Below are positions 20,371 through 28,319 of a stretch of 38,849 bases of DNA, one piece after another. Source of the stretch: an uncultured beta proteobacterium (GTDB taxonomy: Bacteria > Pseudomonadota > Gammaproteobacteria > Burkholderiales > SG8-39); contig CADEDU010000016.1 in the NCBI GenBank assembly GCA_902826155.1, forward strand, positions 70,266-109,114, read 5' to 3'. Made by a program: the position numbers and the translations under genes. Positions within the stretch are counted from its first letter, which is position 1, and every line of letters begins with the position of its first letter. Below the pieces are notes generated by a model. The model was not told the origin of the DNA, did not search any database, and saw only the letters and a program-made list of their open reading frames with translations.

Positions 20371-21549
20371 ATGCGCGATTCCGCCTACGAGACCGCTGAA
20401 GAGCAGCACCTGGAACCGGGCGAGCGCCCTTCGGTCCTCGAGCTGTACCAGCGCGCGCTCGACCGGCGCGGGTTCCACGCCGATGCGGCTCAACTGGCGG
20501 CGGTGGAACGGCTGCAGCAACTCTACGCGGAGTGGACCACCTACAAGGAGCGCCGGCGCAACGCGCTGCTGCGCATGCTGGTCAAGCCGCCGCTGCCGCG
20601 CGGCGTCTACCTGTGGGGTGGCGTCGGACGTGGCAAGACGTTCCTGATGGACAGCTTCTACCTGTCGTTGCCGCTGGTGCGCAAACGGCGAGTGCACTTC
20701 CATCACTTCATGCGCGACGTGCATCGTGAGCTAGCGGAACTGAAGAGCGTGACTGATCCGCTGAACGAGCTCGCCTTTCGCATCGCCAAGCGCTATCGGT
20801 TGATCTGCTTCGACGAGTTCCACGTCAACGACGTCGCCGACGCGATGATCCTCGGGCGCCTGTTCGAACGCACCGTGAAGGGCGGGGTGGTGTATTGCAT
20901 GACGTCCAACTACCACCCTGACGAGTTGTACAAGGATGGCCTCAAACGCGACGACTTCCTGCCGGTGATCCGGCTCATCAAAAGCAGCCTCGACGTGATC
21001 AACGTCGACAGCGGCGTCGACTATCGTCGCCGCGCGATGGAGCAGGTGCGGGCCTATCACGCGCCCCTTGGCCCTCAGACCGACACGACGCTGCTCACGG
21101 CCTTCAAGCAGATCGCCGAGGTCGAAGAGGAATCGCACGAGCTCGACATCGAAGGCCGGGTGATCCCGTATCGGCATCGCGCCGGCGGCATCGTCTGGTT
21201 CGACTTCAAGGTGCTGTGCGGCTGGGGGCGCTCGCAGAACGACTATCTCGACCTCGCCCGGCGTTTTCATACAGTGATGGTCTCGGACGTTCCGCGCATG
21301 GGCTTGTCGCGCGCCGACGAGGCGCGCCGCTTCACGCTGCTGGTCGACGTGTTCTACGACAACCGCGTGAATCTGATCGTGTCGGCCGAGGCCGAGCCGG
21401 AGCGGCTGCTCGACATCGAGGGCCAGGCGCAGGATGCGCGGCTGCGTGCGATGCAGTTCGAGTTCGATCGCACCGCCAGTCGCCTGGTGGAGATGCAAAG
21501 CAGCGAGTACTTGAGCACTGCGCGGCGGGTCATTCGAGCCGCCCCGTAG
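20371..21549 (+). CDS. zapE: AFG1-family ATPase, cell division protein ZapE
   Basis: 392-aa P-loop ATPase of the AFG1/ZapE (YhcM) family. Walker A GGVGRGKT is at 83-90, Walker B LICFDEFHVND near 143-153, and the arginine-rich C-terminal part ends RVIRAAP. FHHFMRDVHREL and VYCMTSNYHPDELYKDG are family hallmarks. In E. coli ZapE modulates FtsZ ring constriction; the mitochondrial relative Afg1 is involved in respiratory complex quality control. That fits its recurring location behind the TCA genes in betaproteobacteria. It starts 28 nt after lpdA and is likely the last gene of the operon. Confidence 0.92.
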   Translation: MRDSAYETAEEQHLEPGERPSVLELYQRALDRRGFHADAAQLAAVERLQQLYAEWTTYKERRRNALLRMLVKPPLPRGVYLWGGVGRGKTFLMDSFYLSLPLVRKRRVHFHHFMRDVHRELAELKSVTDPLNELAFRIAKRYRLICFDEFHVNDVADAMILGRLFERTVKGGVVYCMTSNYHPDELYKDGLKRDDFLPVIRLIKSSLDVINVDSGVDYRRRAMEQVRAYHAPLGPQTDTTLLTAFKQIAEVEEESHELDIEGRVIPYRHRAGGIVWFDFKVLCGWGRSQNDYLDLARRFHTVMVSDVPRMGLSRADEARRFTLLVDVFYDNRVNLIVSAEAEPERLLDIEGQAQDARLRAMQFEFDRTASRLVEMQSSEYLSTARRVIRAAP

Positions 21550-21564
21550 CGCGCGACGAAAGTG

Positions 21565-21587
21565 GCCGCACGCCTGGGGCGTGTGGC
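21565..21587 (+). terminator. Hairpin downstream of zapE
   Basis: CACGCC at 21569-21574 pairs with GGCGTG at 21578-21583 around a TGG loop. The stem extends with GCC (21565-21567) and GGC (21585-21587) across a mismatch. It begins 15 nt after the zapE stop and about 110 nt before prpE. No U-tract follows, so any termination role is tentative. Confidence 0.35.
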
Positions 21588-21696
21588 AGACTACCGACGA
21601 TATCAACGTGCCGACGCTTGCAGGCCAGCAGACAGATGGACATGCGGCCGCAGTCGATCGTGTTTCGACGACGCTCAAAGGTGCGAGGGAGCCGAT

Positions 21697-23598
21697 ATGG
21701 CGGGTGAAATCTTGCGCGCGTTCCACGCGCAATCGATCCAGGATCGCGAGAACTTCTGGGCAACCCAGGCGGGGCTGATCCACTGGCACAAACCGTTCGC
21801 GAAGGTGCTCGAGTACGACCGGCCGCCGTTCGCGAAGTGGTTCGTCGGCGGTGAAACCAACCTTTGCTACAACGCGGTCGATCGCCATCTGCCGGTTCGC
21901 GGCGATCAGCCGGCGCTGATCTACATCTCCACCGAGACCAACGAACAGAAGACGTTCACCTACCGGCAGTTGCACGGCGAGGTGCAACGGGCCGCGGCGA
22001 TGCTGCTCGCCTGCGGCGTCCAACCCGGCGACCGGGTGATCGTCTACATGCCGATGATCCCGGAGGCGTGCTTCGTGATTCTCGCCTGCGCGCGGATCGG
22101 TGCGGTGCATTCGGTGGTGTTCGGCGGCTTCGCGGCGGCCAGTCTTGCGGCGCGTATCGATGATGCCAAACCGAAACTGCTGGTCACGGCCGATGGCGGC
22201 AGCCGCATGGGCAAGGCGGTGCTCTACAAGAGCCTGGTCGACGAAGCGATCCGGCTGGCGAAGTTCCCGCCCGAGAAGGTGATTCTCTATCGACGCGGGC
22301 TCGATCCGAATATGCCGGTGGTTGCCGGGCGTGATCTCGACTACTCAGAATTGCGGGCCAGGCATGCCGATGCGCAGGTGCCGTGCACCTGGATCGAATC
22401 GAATCAACCCTCGTACATCCTCTACACCTCGGGCACCACGGGTCAGCCCAAGGGCGTGCAGCGCGATGTCGGCGGCTATGCCGTTTCGCTCGCTTCGTCG
22501 ATGCGGCACATTTATCAGGGCAATGCCGGCGAGACGATGTTCACCACCTCGGACATCGGCTGGGTGGTGGGTCACTCGTACATCATCTACGGACCGCTGC
22601 TCGCGGGCATGACGACGATCATGTACGAAGGCGTGCCGATCAGGCCCGACGCGGGCGTGTGGTGGAAGATCGTGCAGGACTATCGGGTCTCGGTGATGTT
22701 CTCGGCGCCGACCGCGATTCGCGTGCTCAAGAAGCAGGATCCGGCGTTCCTCACGAAATACGACCTGTCCAGCCTGCGCCATCTGTTTCTCGCCGGCGAA
22801 CCGTTGGATGAGCCCACGCACGAGTGGATCGCAGGGGCGCTGAACAAGCCGGTGATCGACCATTACTGGCAGACCGAGACCGGCTGGCCGATCCTGTCGG
22901 CCTCGCCCGGCATCGAATCGACCAAGGTCAAGTTCGGCAGCCCGTCGTTTCCGGTGTACGGCTACGATCTCAAGCTGCTGCGCGAGGCCGACGCGAGCGA
23001 GGCTGGCGCGAACGAGAAGGCCGTGGTCGCGATCGAACCGCCGCTGCCTCCGGGGTGCATGAGCACGGTGTGGGGGGATGACGATCGGTTCGTGCGCACG
23101 TATTTCTCCACCTTCTCCAAGAAGCTTGTCTACTCGACGTTCGACTGGGGAATCCGGGATGATGACGGCTACTACTTCATCCTCGGGCGCACTGACGACG
23201 TCATCAACGTGGCAGGGCATCGTCTGGGCACGCGCGAGATCGAGGAAGCGGTGAACATGCACACCAACATCGCCGAGTGCGCGGTGGTGGGTGTGGCCGA
23301 CCAGCTCAAGGGGCAGATGCCGCTCGCGTTCGCGGTCGCCAAGGATGCATCCAAACTGGGCGATGCGCAGGGCCGCAAGCAGCTCGAGAAGGAAGTGATG
23401 GACACCGTCGATCGCCAGCTGGGTGCGATCGCGCGGCCGCGCGCAGTGCACTTCGTGTCGCTGCTGCCCAAGACGCGCTCGGGCAAGACGCTGCGCCGAT
23501 CGATCCAGGCGCTGGCAGAAGGCCGCGATCCGGGCGATCTCACGACGATCGAAGACCCGGGCGCGCTCGAACAGGTGCGCAGTGCGCTAGGCGCGTGA
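21697..23598 (+). CDS. prpE: Propionyl-CoA synthetase
   Basis: 633-aa AMP-forming acyl-CoA synthetase of the PrpE/AcsA type. The P-loop is YTSGTTGQPKGVQRD. Other core motifs are YWQTETGWP, WGIRDDDGYYFILGRTDD and AGHRLGTREIEEA. The catalytic lysine is in [12 protein letters not shown], the site acetylated by Pat-type enzymes in relatives. PrpE-specific features are the short N-terminus with HWHKPFAKVLEYDRPPFAKW and SASPGIESTKVKFGSPSFPV, where Acs differs. The ATG at 21697 follows GAGGGAG. It activates propionate to propionyl-CoA for the methylcitrate cycle, complementing prpB at 7 kb although the two are far apart here. Confidence 0.9.
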   Translation: MAGEILRAFHAQSIQDRENFWATQAGLIHWHKPFAKVLEYDRPPFAKWFVGGETNLCYNAVDRHLPVRGDQPALIYISTETNEQKTFTYRQLHGEVQRAAAMLLACGVQPGDRVIVYMPMIPEACFVILACARIGAVHSVVFGGFAAASLAARIDDAKPKLLVTADGGSRMGKAVLYKSLVDEAIRLAKFPPEKVILYRRGLDPNMPVVAGRDLDYSELRARHADAQVPCTWIESNQPSYILYTSGTTGQPKGVQRDVGGYAVSLASSMRHIYQGNAGETMFTTSDIGWVVGHSYIIYGPLLAGMTTIMYEGVPIRPDAGVWWKIVQDYRVSVMFSAPTAIRVLKKQDPAFLTKYDLSSLRHLFLAGEPLDEPTHEWIAGALNKPVIDHYWQTETGWPILSASPGIESTKVKFGSPSFPVYGYDLKLLREADASEAGANEKAVVAIEPPLPPGCMSTVWGDDDRFVRTYFSTFSKKLVYSTFDWGIRDDDGYYFILGRTDDVINVAGHRLGTREIEEAVNMHTNIAECAVVGVADQLKGQMPLAFAVAKDASKLGDAQGRKQLEKEVMDTVDRQLGAIARPRAVHFVSLLPKTRSGKTLRRSIQALAEGRDPGDLTTIEDPGALEQVRSALGA

Positions 23599-23651
23599 GA
23601 GCCGTTACCATGCAACAGCCTTAAACCGAACATCAAACGAGGAGTTGATCG

Positions 23652-24050
23652 ATGCGCAACCGTCCCATGCTGCAGCAGGACGACGTCAAGAAGATGATGG
23701 CCGCCTGCGAGGAAGAAGCACGCAGGAACAAATGGAACGTCACGATCGCGATCGTCGATGAAGCGGGCTACGCGGTCGGTCTCACCCGCATGGATGGCGC
23801 CGGTCTGATGACGTCGAACGTCGCGGTGGAGAAAGCGCGTACCGCTGCGCTCAGCAAGCGTCCGACCCGTTTCTGGGAGGAGCGCATCAAGGAGCGGCCG
23901 GTGTTCATGAAGTTCCCCGACAACCTGCCGATCACGGGCGGCGTGCCGCTCATGGTTGGCGCAGACTGCGTCGGTGCGATCGGCGTGTCGGGCGTGCAGT
24001 CCGACGAAGACGAGCAGATCGCGTTGGCCGGCGCCAAGTCGCTCGGCTGA
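23652..24050 (+). CDS. GlcG/HbpS-family (DUF336) protein
   Basis: 132-aa cytoplasmic protein of the GlcG/HbpS/Pfam Haem_degrading (DUF336) fold. Family features are VTIAIVDEAGYAVGLTRMDGA (about 30-50), a central helix with VAVEKARTAALSKRPTRFW, and the C-terminal GGVPLMVGADCVGAIGVSGVQSDEDEQIALAG. There is no signal peptide. Some relatives bind heme or cobalamin or assist glycolate and diol metabolism, but the substrate here is not inferable. A strong GAGGAG Shine-Dalgarno precedes the ATG. It follows prpE by 53 nt and is ended by an intrinsic terminator, so it is probably the last gene of that transcript. Confidence 0.82.
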   Translation: MRNRPMLQQDDVKKMMAACEEEARRNKWNVTIAIVDEAGYAVGLTRMDGAGLMTSNVAVEKARTAALSKRPTRFWEERIKERPVFMKFPDNLPITGGVPLMVGADCVGAIGVSGVQSDEDEQIALAGAKSLG

Positions 24051-24065
24051 CGGTATCGTTGTGAA

Positions 24066-24088
24066 GGCGGGCTTCGGAGCCCGCTTTC
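24066..24088 (+). terminator. Rho-independent terminator after the GlcG-like gene
   Basis: GCGGGCT at 24067-24073 pairs perfectly with AGCCCGC at 24078-24084 across a tight TCGG loop, followed by TTTC. It begins 16 nt past the stop codon. This is the clearest intrinsic terminator in the window. Confidence 0.8.
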
Positions 24089-24140
24089 AATCCCAGCGGG
24101 GCGCCTTGCCCCATCCTGCAATCGCATTTCCGGTTCGAAG

Positions 24141-24617
24141 ATGTCGAAGAAGAAAACGAGCAATCCGCGCGGGCGTCTGTTCATGGTCCGACGCTCCGTC
24201 ATCCACGGTCGCGGTGCGTTTGCGCTGCAGACCATCCCGAAGGGCACCCGGCTGGTCGAGTACAAGGGGCAGATCATCGATTGGGATGCGGTGAACCGCC
24301 TCTATCCCGACGATGAAACCGAAGGGCAGAACCACACGTTCCTGTTCGAGATCGACGAGGAGCGCGTGATCGATGCCAACGTCGGCGGCAATTCCGCGCG
24401 CTGGATCAATCATTCGTGCACGCCGAATTGCGAGGCGGTGGGCGAGGGTGACCGCATCTTCATCGAGTCGATCAAGACGATCCGACCCGGGCAGGAGCTG
24501 GCCTACGACTACAACATCCAGCTCCCCGAACGTCACACGCCGGCGGTCAAGCAGCGCTACATGTGCCGCTGCGGCACACGCAACTGCCGCGGCACGATCC
24601 TGGGCAAGAAGCGCTGA
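24141..24617 (+). CDS. SET-domain protein lysine methyltransferase with post-SET motif
   Basis: 158-aa stand-alone SET protein. The pre-core VRRSVIHGRGAFALQTIPKG (16-35) contains the SAM-contacting GxG. The hallmark NSARWINHSCTPNCEA (84-99) has N90-H91, and GQELAYDYN holds catalytic-region Y122/Y124. The C-terminal post-SET cluster C142-x-C144-x4-C149 can bind zinc together with C93 or C97. The basic N-terminus MSKKKTSNPRGR could contact nucleic acid. Bacterial SET proteins are thought to methylate host or chromosomal proteins, but the target here is unknown. All core residues are intact, so an active enzyme is expected. It is flanked by a terminator upstream and convergent with the Bug gene. 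Confidence 0.92.
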   Translation: MSKKKTSNPRGRLFMVRRSVIHGRGAFALQTIPKGTRLVEYKGQIIDWDAVNRLYPDDETEGQNHTFLFEIDEERVIDANVGGNSARWINHSCTPNCEAVGEGDRIFIESIKTIRPGQELAYDYNIQLPERHTPAVKQRYMCRCGTRNCRGTILGKKR

Positions 24618-24654
24618 GCGGGTTGGCGGCGGACGTCCGGCGCGCGTGTGCCGC

Positions 24655-25647
24655 CTACTCTGGCTTGATGCCCGCGTCCTTCACTACTTTCGCCCAGCGC
24701 ACCTGATCGTCGCGCATGGTCTGGGCGAACACCTCCGGGGTGGAACCGACCATGTCGATCCCGTGCGGTGCCATCTTGGCTTTGAACTCGGTCGACTTCG
24801 AAATGTCGATGAGCGTACCGGCAAGTTTCGCGAGCACTTCCTTGGGTATGCCGGCGGGCGCGAGTACGCCGTACCAGCTATCGACCGCGTAGCCAGGCAG
24901 CCCTGCCTCGGACACGGTCGGCAATTCCGGCGTGATGCCCGCGCGATTGCCGCTCAGTACCGCCAGGCCACGCAGCTTGCCGGCCTTCATGTGCGGGATG
25001 AGCGAATTGATCGCGCCGAAAATCACCTGCACGCGTCCGGCCAATAACTCGGGGACCATCTGACCGGCACCCTTGAACGGTACCTGGATCATCTGCGTGC
25101 CGGTCATCGACATGAACAACTCGGTGGCGAGGTGATGCGGGGTGCCGCTGCCCGGCGTTGCGTAGTTCACCTTGCCGGGATTCGCCTTCAGGTGTGCGAT
25201 CAGTTCGGACACATTGGTCGCGGGCAGACCGGGAGTCACCACGAGCGCGAACGTAATCATCCCGGCGAGCGTGAGGGGCTGGAAGTCCTTCGCGACATCG
25301 AACGGCAGCTGCTTCATCAGACTCGGGTTGATGACGAAGGTGTTCGCCGCCATCAGGATCGTGTATCCGTCGGGTGCAGCCTTGGCCACGGCCTCGGCGC
25401 CGATATTGCCGCCCGCGCCGGGGCGGTTCTCGATCACCACCGGCTGGCCCATGCGCTTTTGCATCTCCTGGCCGAGTTCGCGCGCCAGCAGATCGTTGCC
25501 GCCACCCGGCGGGTTCGGCACGATGAATCGGATCGGTCGGTCGGGGTAGCTCGGCTGCGCGCGAACCTGCAGGGGCAGCAGTGCTGCGGCGAACAAAGCG
25601 GCAACCGAAATAGTCGCGACCATTGCGACTGCGCGACGTGCTGTCAT
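24655..25647 (-). CDS. Bug/TctC-family tripartite tricarboxylate transporter receptor
   Basis: 330-aa periplasmic solute-binding protein with a Sec signal peptide (residues 1 to about 31, VATISVAALFAAALL then VRAQP). Bug-family blocks are YPDRPIRFIVPNPPGGGNDLLAR (about 34-56, ligand loop), VIENRPGAGGNIGAEAVAKA, PDGYTILMAAN, YATPGSGTPHHLATELF and GTPEVF-like GSTPEVFAQTMRDD near the end. Such receptors usually bind carboxylates, and many are orphans without TctAB. None is found here. It is the last gene of the six-gene minus-strand operon, 16 nt after the second HDO-like gene, which suggests that it captures the substrate or a related acid. It converges on the SET gene. Confidence 0.93.
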   Translation of the reverse strand: MTARRAVAMVATISVAALFAAALLPLQVRAQPSYPDRPIRFIVPNPPGGGNDLLARELGQEMQKRMGQPVVIENRPGAGGNIGAEAVAKAAPDGYTILMAANTFVINPSLMKQLPFDVAKDFQPLTLAGMITFALVVTPGLPATNVSELIAHLKANPGKVNYATPGSGTPHHLATELFMSMTGTQMIQVPFKGAGQMVPELLAGRVQVIFGAINSLIPHMKAGKLRGLAVLSGNRAGITPELPTVSEAGLPGYAVDSWYGVLAPAGIPKEVLAKLAGTLIDISKSTEFKAKMAPHGIDMVGSTPEVFAQTMRDDQVRWAKVVKDAGIKPE

Positions 25648-25663
25648 GGCGTTGCGCTCGCTG

Positions 25664-26359
25664 TCAGGTGGTGATCGATTCGGTCAGCACGGTCCAGGCC
25701 CACATCGCCTCGCGGCCCGCGCGTCGGCCTTCGAACACTTTGTACGCGTCGGCGGTGGCGACATACGTCTTCACGAGGTGGTCGACCCACTGCTCGACCT
25801 CCTTGGCGCGCCCGGCCTCGTACCGCAGATAGACCAGTGCGGTGCGTGGCGTCGCGTAGTGCTTTTCCAGGCTCGAGGCCAGTGCGTTCCAGAGCTTCGG
25901 CAGATGGCGCTCGAGCATGTAGGCGATCACGCTCGCTTCCACCGGCGAGGAGCGCAAACCGTGCGAGCGCACTACATCGACCAGATCCTCGGCTTCAGCC
26001 GAGGGATTGGCCAACGCATCGCGCATTTCGCGCGTCGACACACCGAGCGCTTCGAGCACCTTGGCCCAACCGGCGTCGGCATTGGCCTCGGGTTTCTTGA
26101 GCGAGTCGTAGAGCTGCGTGAACAACGCCTTGCCGTCGACCGGATCGAGTTGCGAAACCTTCGCGGCGAAGGCGTATCGCCCCGGGCCGGCCAGCGCAGG
26201 GAAGAACGCCAGGAGCAGTTTCTTGAGCGCCGGTTTGGGGAGCGATCCATCGAGTGCCGAGCGCCAGATCGGATGCTCGAACAGGCGGTTCTCAGGCCGA
26301 GCCGCATCGCGCTCCAGGAGCGCGAGGGCATTGCCACTGGCTTGAATGTCGACGTTCAT
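25664..26359 (-). CDS. HDO/TenA/PqqC-fold protein lacking metal ligands
   Basis: 231-aa all-helical protein, distantly paralogous to the product of 27495-28289. Shared features are the LPKxxLK helix start (40-46 here, 52-58 there), an E-x-x-L-P segment (E150 to P154) and a C-terminal GRRAGREAMWAW (211-222), matching GRRAAAITLWAW. In an ungapped alignment across the ligand region, the H, D and H of the paralogue correspond to E181, A185 and V188. The helix-1 Gln and His correspond to A51 and G58. Only E150 is kept, so I infer a non-catalytic partner or scaffold. Its ATG overlaps the end of the AbrB-like gene by 4 nt. Family membership rests on pattern reading, not a search. Confidence 0.68.
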   Translation of the reverse strand: MNVDIQASGNALALLERDAARPENRLFEHPIWRSALDGSLPKPALKKLLLAFFPALAGPGRYAFAAKVSQLDPVDGKALFTQLYDSLKKPEANADAGWAKVLEALGVSTREMRDALANPSAEAEDLVDVVRSHGLRSSPVEASVIAYMLERHLPKLWNALASSLEKHYATPRTALVYLRYEAGRAKEVEQWVDHLVKTYVATADAYKVFEGRRAGREAMWAWTVLTESITT

Positions 26360-26622
26360 CGTTTCGCTTTCTTGCTGGATGATTTCACTGGGCGCGCGGG
26401 CTTCGACTTCTTCTCATCCATGTCTGCGAGTGAGCTGTACTGGCCCTTCTTCACCAGCCACACCTCGATCGAGCCCTCGGGCAGTTCGGTGAAATTGAGC
26501 ACGTCGCCAGGCCCGGCGCCCAAGGCCTTGACCACTTGCGGCGGGACGGTGACCGTCAGCTCAGCCCCGCTCTGACGAATCAACACCGGCGCTGACCACT
26601 TGATGCCTTTCGGTTCGGACAT
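26356..26622 (-). CDS. AbrB/SpoVT/MazE-like swapped-hairpin protein
   Basis: 88 aa. Residues about 13-58 fit the AbrB/SpoVT swapped-hairpin fold: SGAELTVTVPPQVVKALGAG, then PGDVLNFTELPEGSIEVWLV, with the usual alternation of strands and the P-x-x-V-x-x-x-L-G-x-x-x-G-D core. The C-terminal 20 residues are very basic (KKSKPARPVKSSSKKAKR), suiting nucleic-acid binding. No toxin gene is adjacent: the overlapping next gene encodes the ligand-less HDO-like protein. It starts 9 nt after the hydrolase stop with GGGA upstream. A transcriptional regulator of its own operon is the simplest guess; an antitoxin role is unsupported. Confidence 0.75.
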   Translation of the reverse strand: MSEPKGIKWSAPVLIRQSGAELTVTVPPQVVKALGAGPGDVLNFTELPEGSIEVWLVKKGQYSSLADMDEKKSKPARPVKSSSKKAKR

Positions 26623-26631
26623 CGCAATTCC

Positions 26632-27471
26632 CTAGGTGATGGTTGGATGGATCGATTGCCAGAAGGAGCGCGTGTGCGCGACCACGGCGTCCGGATCTTC
26701 CTCCTGGACGTAGTGATCGACACCAGGAATCTCGACGGCTGGCAGATCGGGCCGCAGACCGCGCGTCCGTTGCCACGCCGTGGGCGACACGAGCTTCGAC
26801 TCCGCGCCGCGCACGAGCAGGGTTGGCACGCGCAACCGCTGCAACGGTGCCGCGAGATCCTCGCGCAATCCCGTCGAGATCTGCATCATCGCCGCGGCGT
26901 CGGCGAGCGGTCGCAACCCACCCGCGCAATGCACCATGCCGAACTGCGCGCGCCGCTCGATCGCACCAGCCGGCAGCTTCGTGTAGCGCTGGGCGAGGTA
27001 CGACCGGGCCGCATTCGCATCGGTGAATACTTGATTGCCGCCGGCCACGCGCGCATCGAGCGCATCGAACACTTCGGTTTCGATGTAAGGCGTGAAATCG
27101 ATTGCCACCACCGCTCGGACCGATGCCGGATGCAGGCTCGCGGCGACCAGCGCGTTACGGGCACCGAGCGAGTGCCCGATGAGCAGCGCGGGTCCGGCGT
27201 CGAGCTTGGCTACGATCGCGGCGATGTCGGCTGCGAAATCGGTGGCTGCATACCCATACGCAGGCTTGCTCGATCGCCCATGGCCGCGCTGATCGAAGCT
27301 GACGCACCGGAACTGACCGGCCAACTGCTCGATCATCGGGAGGAACACGTAGCCGTTGCCGGTGATGCCGTGGAACATCAGGCACAACTGACCGCTGCCC
27401 GCGGTCACGCCGTGCAAGGTGACGCCCCCCAACTGCACATCAATGGTGGCGAGCGCGGCGGTCGTGGTCAC
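26632..27471 (-). CDS. Alpha/beta-fold hydrolase
   Basis: 279-aa alpha/beta hydrolase. The oxyanion-hole motif is LMFHGITGNG (31-40), followed by DQRGHGRSSKP (60-70). The nucleophile elbow GHSLG puts S101 in the active site, and H253 in GVDHYVQEEDP is the likely catalytic His, with an acidic residue in RGAESKLVSP as third member. It resembles meta-cleavage-product hydrolases, esterases and haloperoxidase-type enzymes; the substrate cannot be chosen. The GTG at 27471 is my start, directly before family homology and 23 nt after the HDO-like gene. The ribosome binding site is poor and the longer frame upstream overlaps that gene. No signal peptide, so cytoplasmic. Confidence 0.85.
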   Translation of the reverse strand: MTTTAALATIDVQLGGVTLHGVTAGSGQLCLMFHGITGNGYVFLPMIEQLAGQFRCVSFDQRGHGRSSKPAYGYAATDFAADIAAIVAKLDAGPALLIGHSLGARNALVAASLHPASVRAVVAIDFTPYIETEVFDALDARVAGGNQVFTDANAARSYLAQRYTKLPAGAIERRAQFGMVHCAGGLRPLADAAAMMQISTGLREDLAAPLQRLRVPTLLVRGAESKLVSPTAWQRTRGLRPDLPAVEIPGVDHYVQEEDPDAVVAHTRSFWQSIHPTIT

Positions 27472-27494
27472 GTGCAGGCAGGAGGGGAGCAGCG

Positions 27495-28289
27495 TTATTT
27501 CTTCCGTTCGGCGCTGCTCTTGCTGCCACTCGAATTGCCAGGTCCGTACTTGGTTTCCAGGTACCGCTCGATGCCATCGTGCATTTCGCGCCACGCCCAT
27601 AGCGTGATGGCTGCTGCGCGGCGACCACGCACCACGTCGCGACGGTCCTTCACGTAGCCCTCGAACAGGCTGAACGAATGCTCGGTGTGCTCGATGTCGG
27701 CGCGCACGTGTTCGCAGAAGTACTCGATCGTCGCGTCGTCGCAGCCGTAGTACTTGCGCAGCGCGAGCGCCGTGGCGCCATGCGCTTCGGGAAGCTGCTT
27801 CTCGTCGCCCCACCAAGTGGCCAGGCCCTGCGCCGCGCTTTGACGGCAGAAGTGCGTCATCGTGCGCGGAAAGCCGATCACTTCGGCCAGCGGCTTGCCG
27901 GCCACTTCATCGAGTTCGGCATCGGTGGCACCCAATCGCTTGGCGAACTGCACCCACAAGCCGGGGTGATCGCCTTCGCCGGCTAGTCGGAAGATCTCGT
28001 CGAAGGCGTTCTCCAGGAGGTGCTCAACGTCTTCGCCCTGCAGGAACGCCGCATGCGAAAGCATCATCGCCGGATTGGCGTGCGCCTGAAACGCCCAGCG
28101 CTGGATCGCGTAGTCCTTGAGGCTTTCCTTGGGCAGCGAACCGCTGGTCAGCCGTTCCAGCAGACGGCTGCCCAAATATCGATGCTCGGGCCGATCGGCA
28201 TCGGCGAGCAGATGCTGCGGCAGCTCGTGCGCGGGCTCGGGTCGGGATTGAGAGGATCTGGCTTTCGGAAATTTTTCGACGGCACCCAT
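27495..28289 (-). CDS. HDO/TenA/PqqC-fold (heme-oxygenase-like) putative metalloenzyme
   Basis: 264-aa helical protein of the TenA/PqqC/heme-oxygenase-like superfamily. It has Q63-x6-H70 in helix 1, E163 in DEKQLPEAH, and H194-x3-D198-x2-H201 in EHVRADIEH. The diiron HDO proteins (for example CADD) use E-x6-H, E and H-x3-D-x2-H, so five of six ligand positions are kept and the first Glu is Gln here. HDO relatives perform oxidative chemistry such as N-oxygenation, C-C cleavage or pABA formation; TenA thiaminases are metal-free. I favour a metal-dependent oxidase with unknown substrate. No signal peptide; a Lys/Ser-rich tail ends the protein. Second gene of the operon, 30 nt after the aldolase. 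Confidence 0.8.
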   Translation of the reverse strand: MGAVEKFPKARSSQSRPEPAHELPQHLLADADRPEHRYLGSRLLERLTSGSLPKESLKDYAIQRWAFQAHANPAMMLSHAAFLQGEDVEHLLENAFDEIFRLAGEGDHPGLWVQFAKRLGATDAELDEVAGKPLAEVIGFPRTMTHFCRQSAAQGLATWWGDEKQLPEAHGATALALRKYYGCDDATIEYFCEHVRADIEHTEHSFSLFEGYVKDRRDVVRGRRAAAITLWAWREMHDGIERYLETKYGPGNSSGSKSSAERKK

Positions 28290-28319
28290 GGCGGCCTCGC
28301 TCGTTCCGTTCTACGGTGA

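Noticed and set aside
24630..24639. CGGACGTCCG palindrome between the convergent SET and Bug genes
   Set aside because: A 10-bp palindrome in GC-rich DNA without a U-tract on either side is weak evidence for a terminator.
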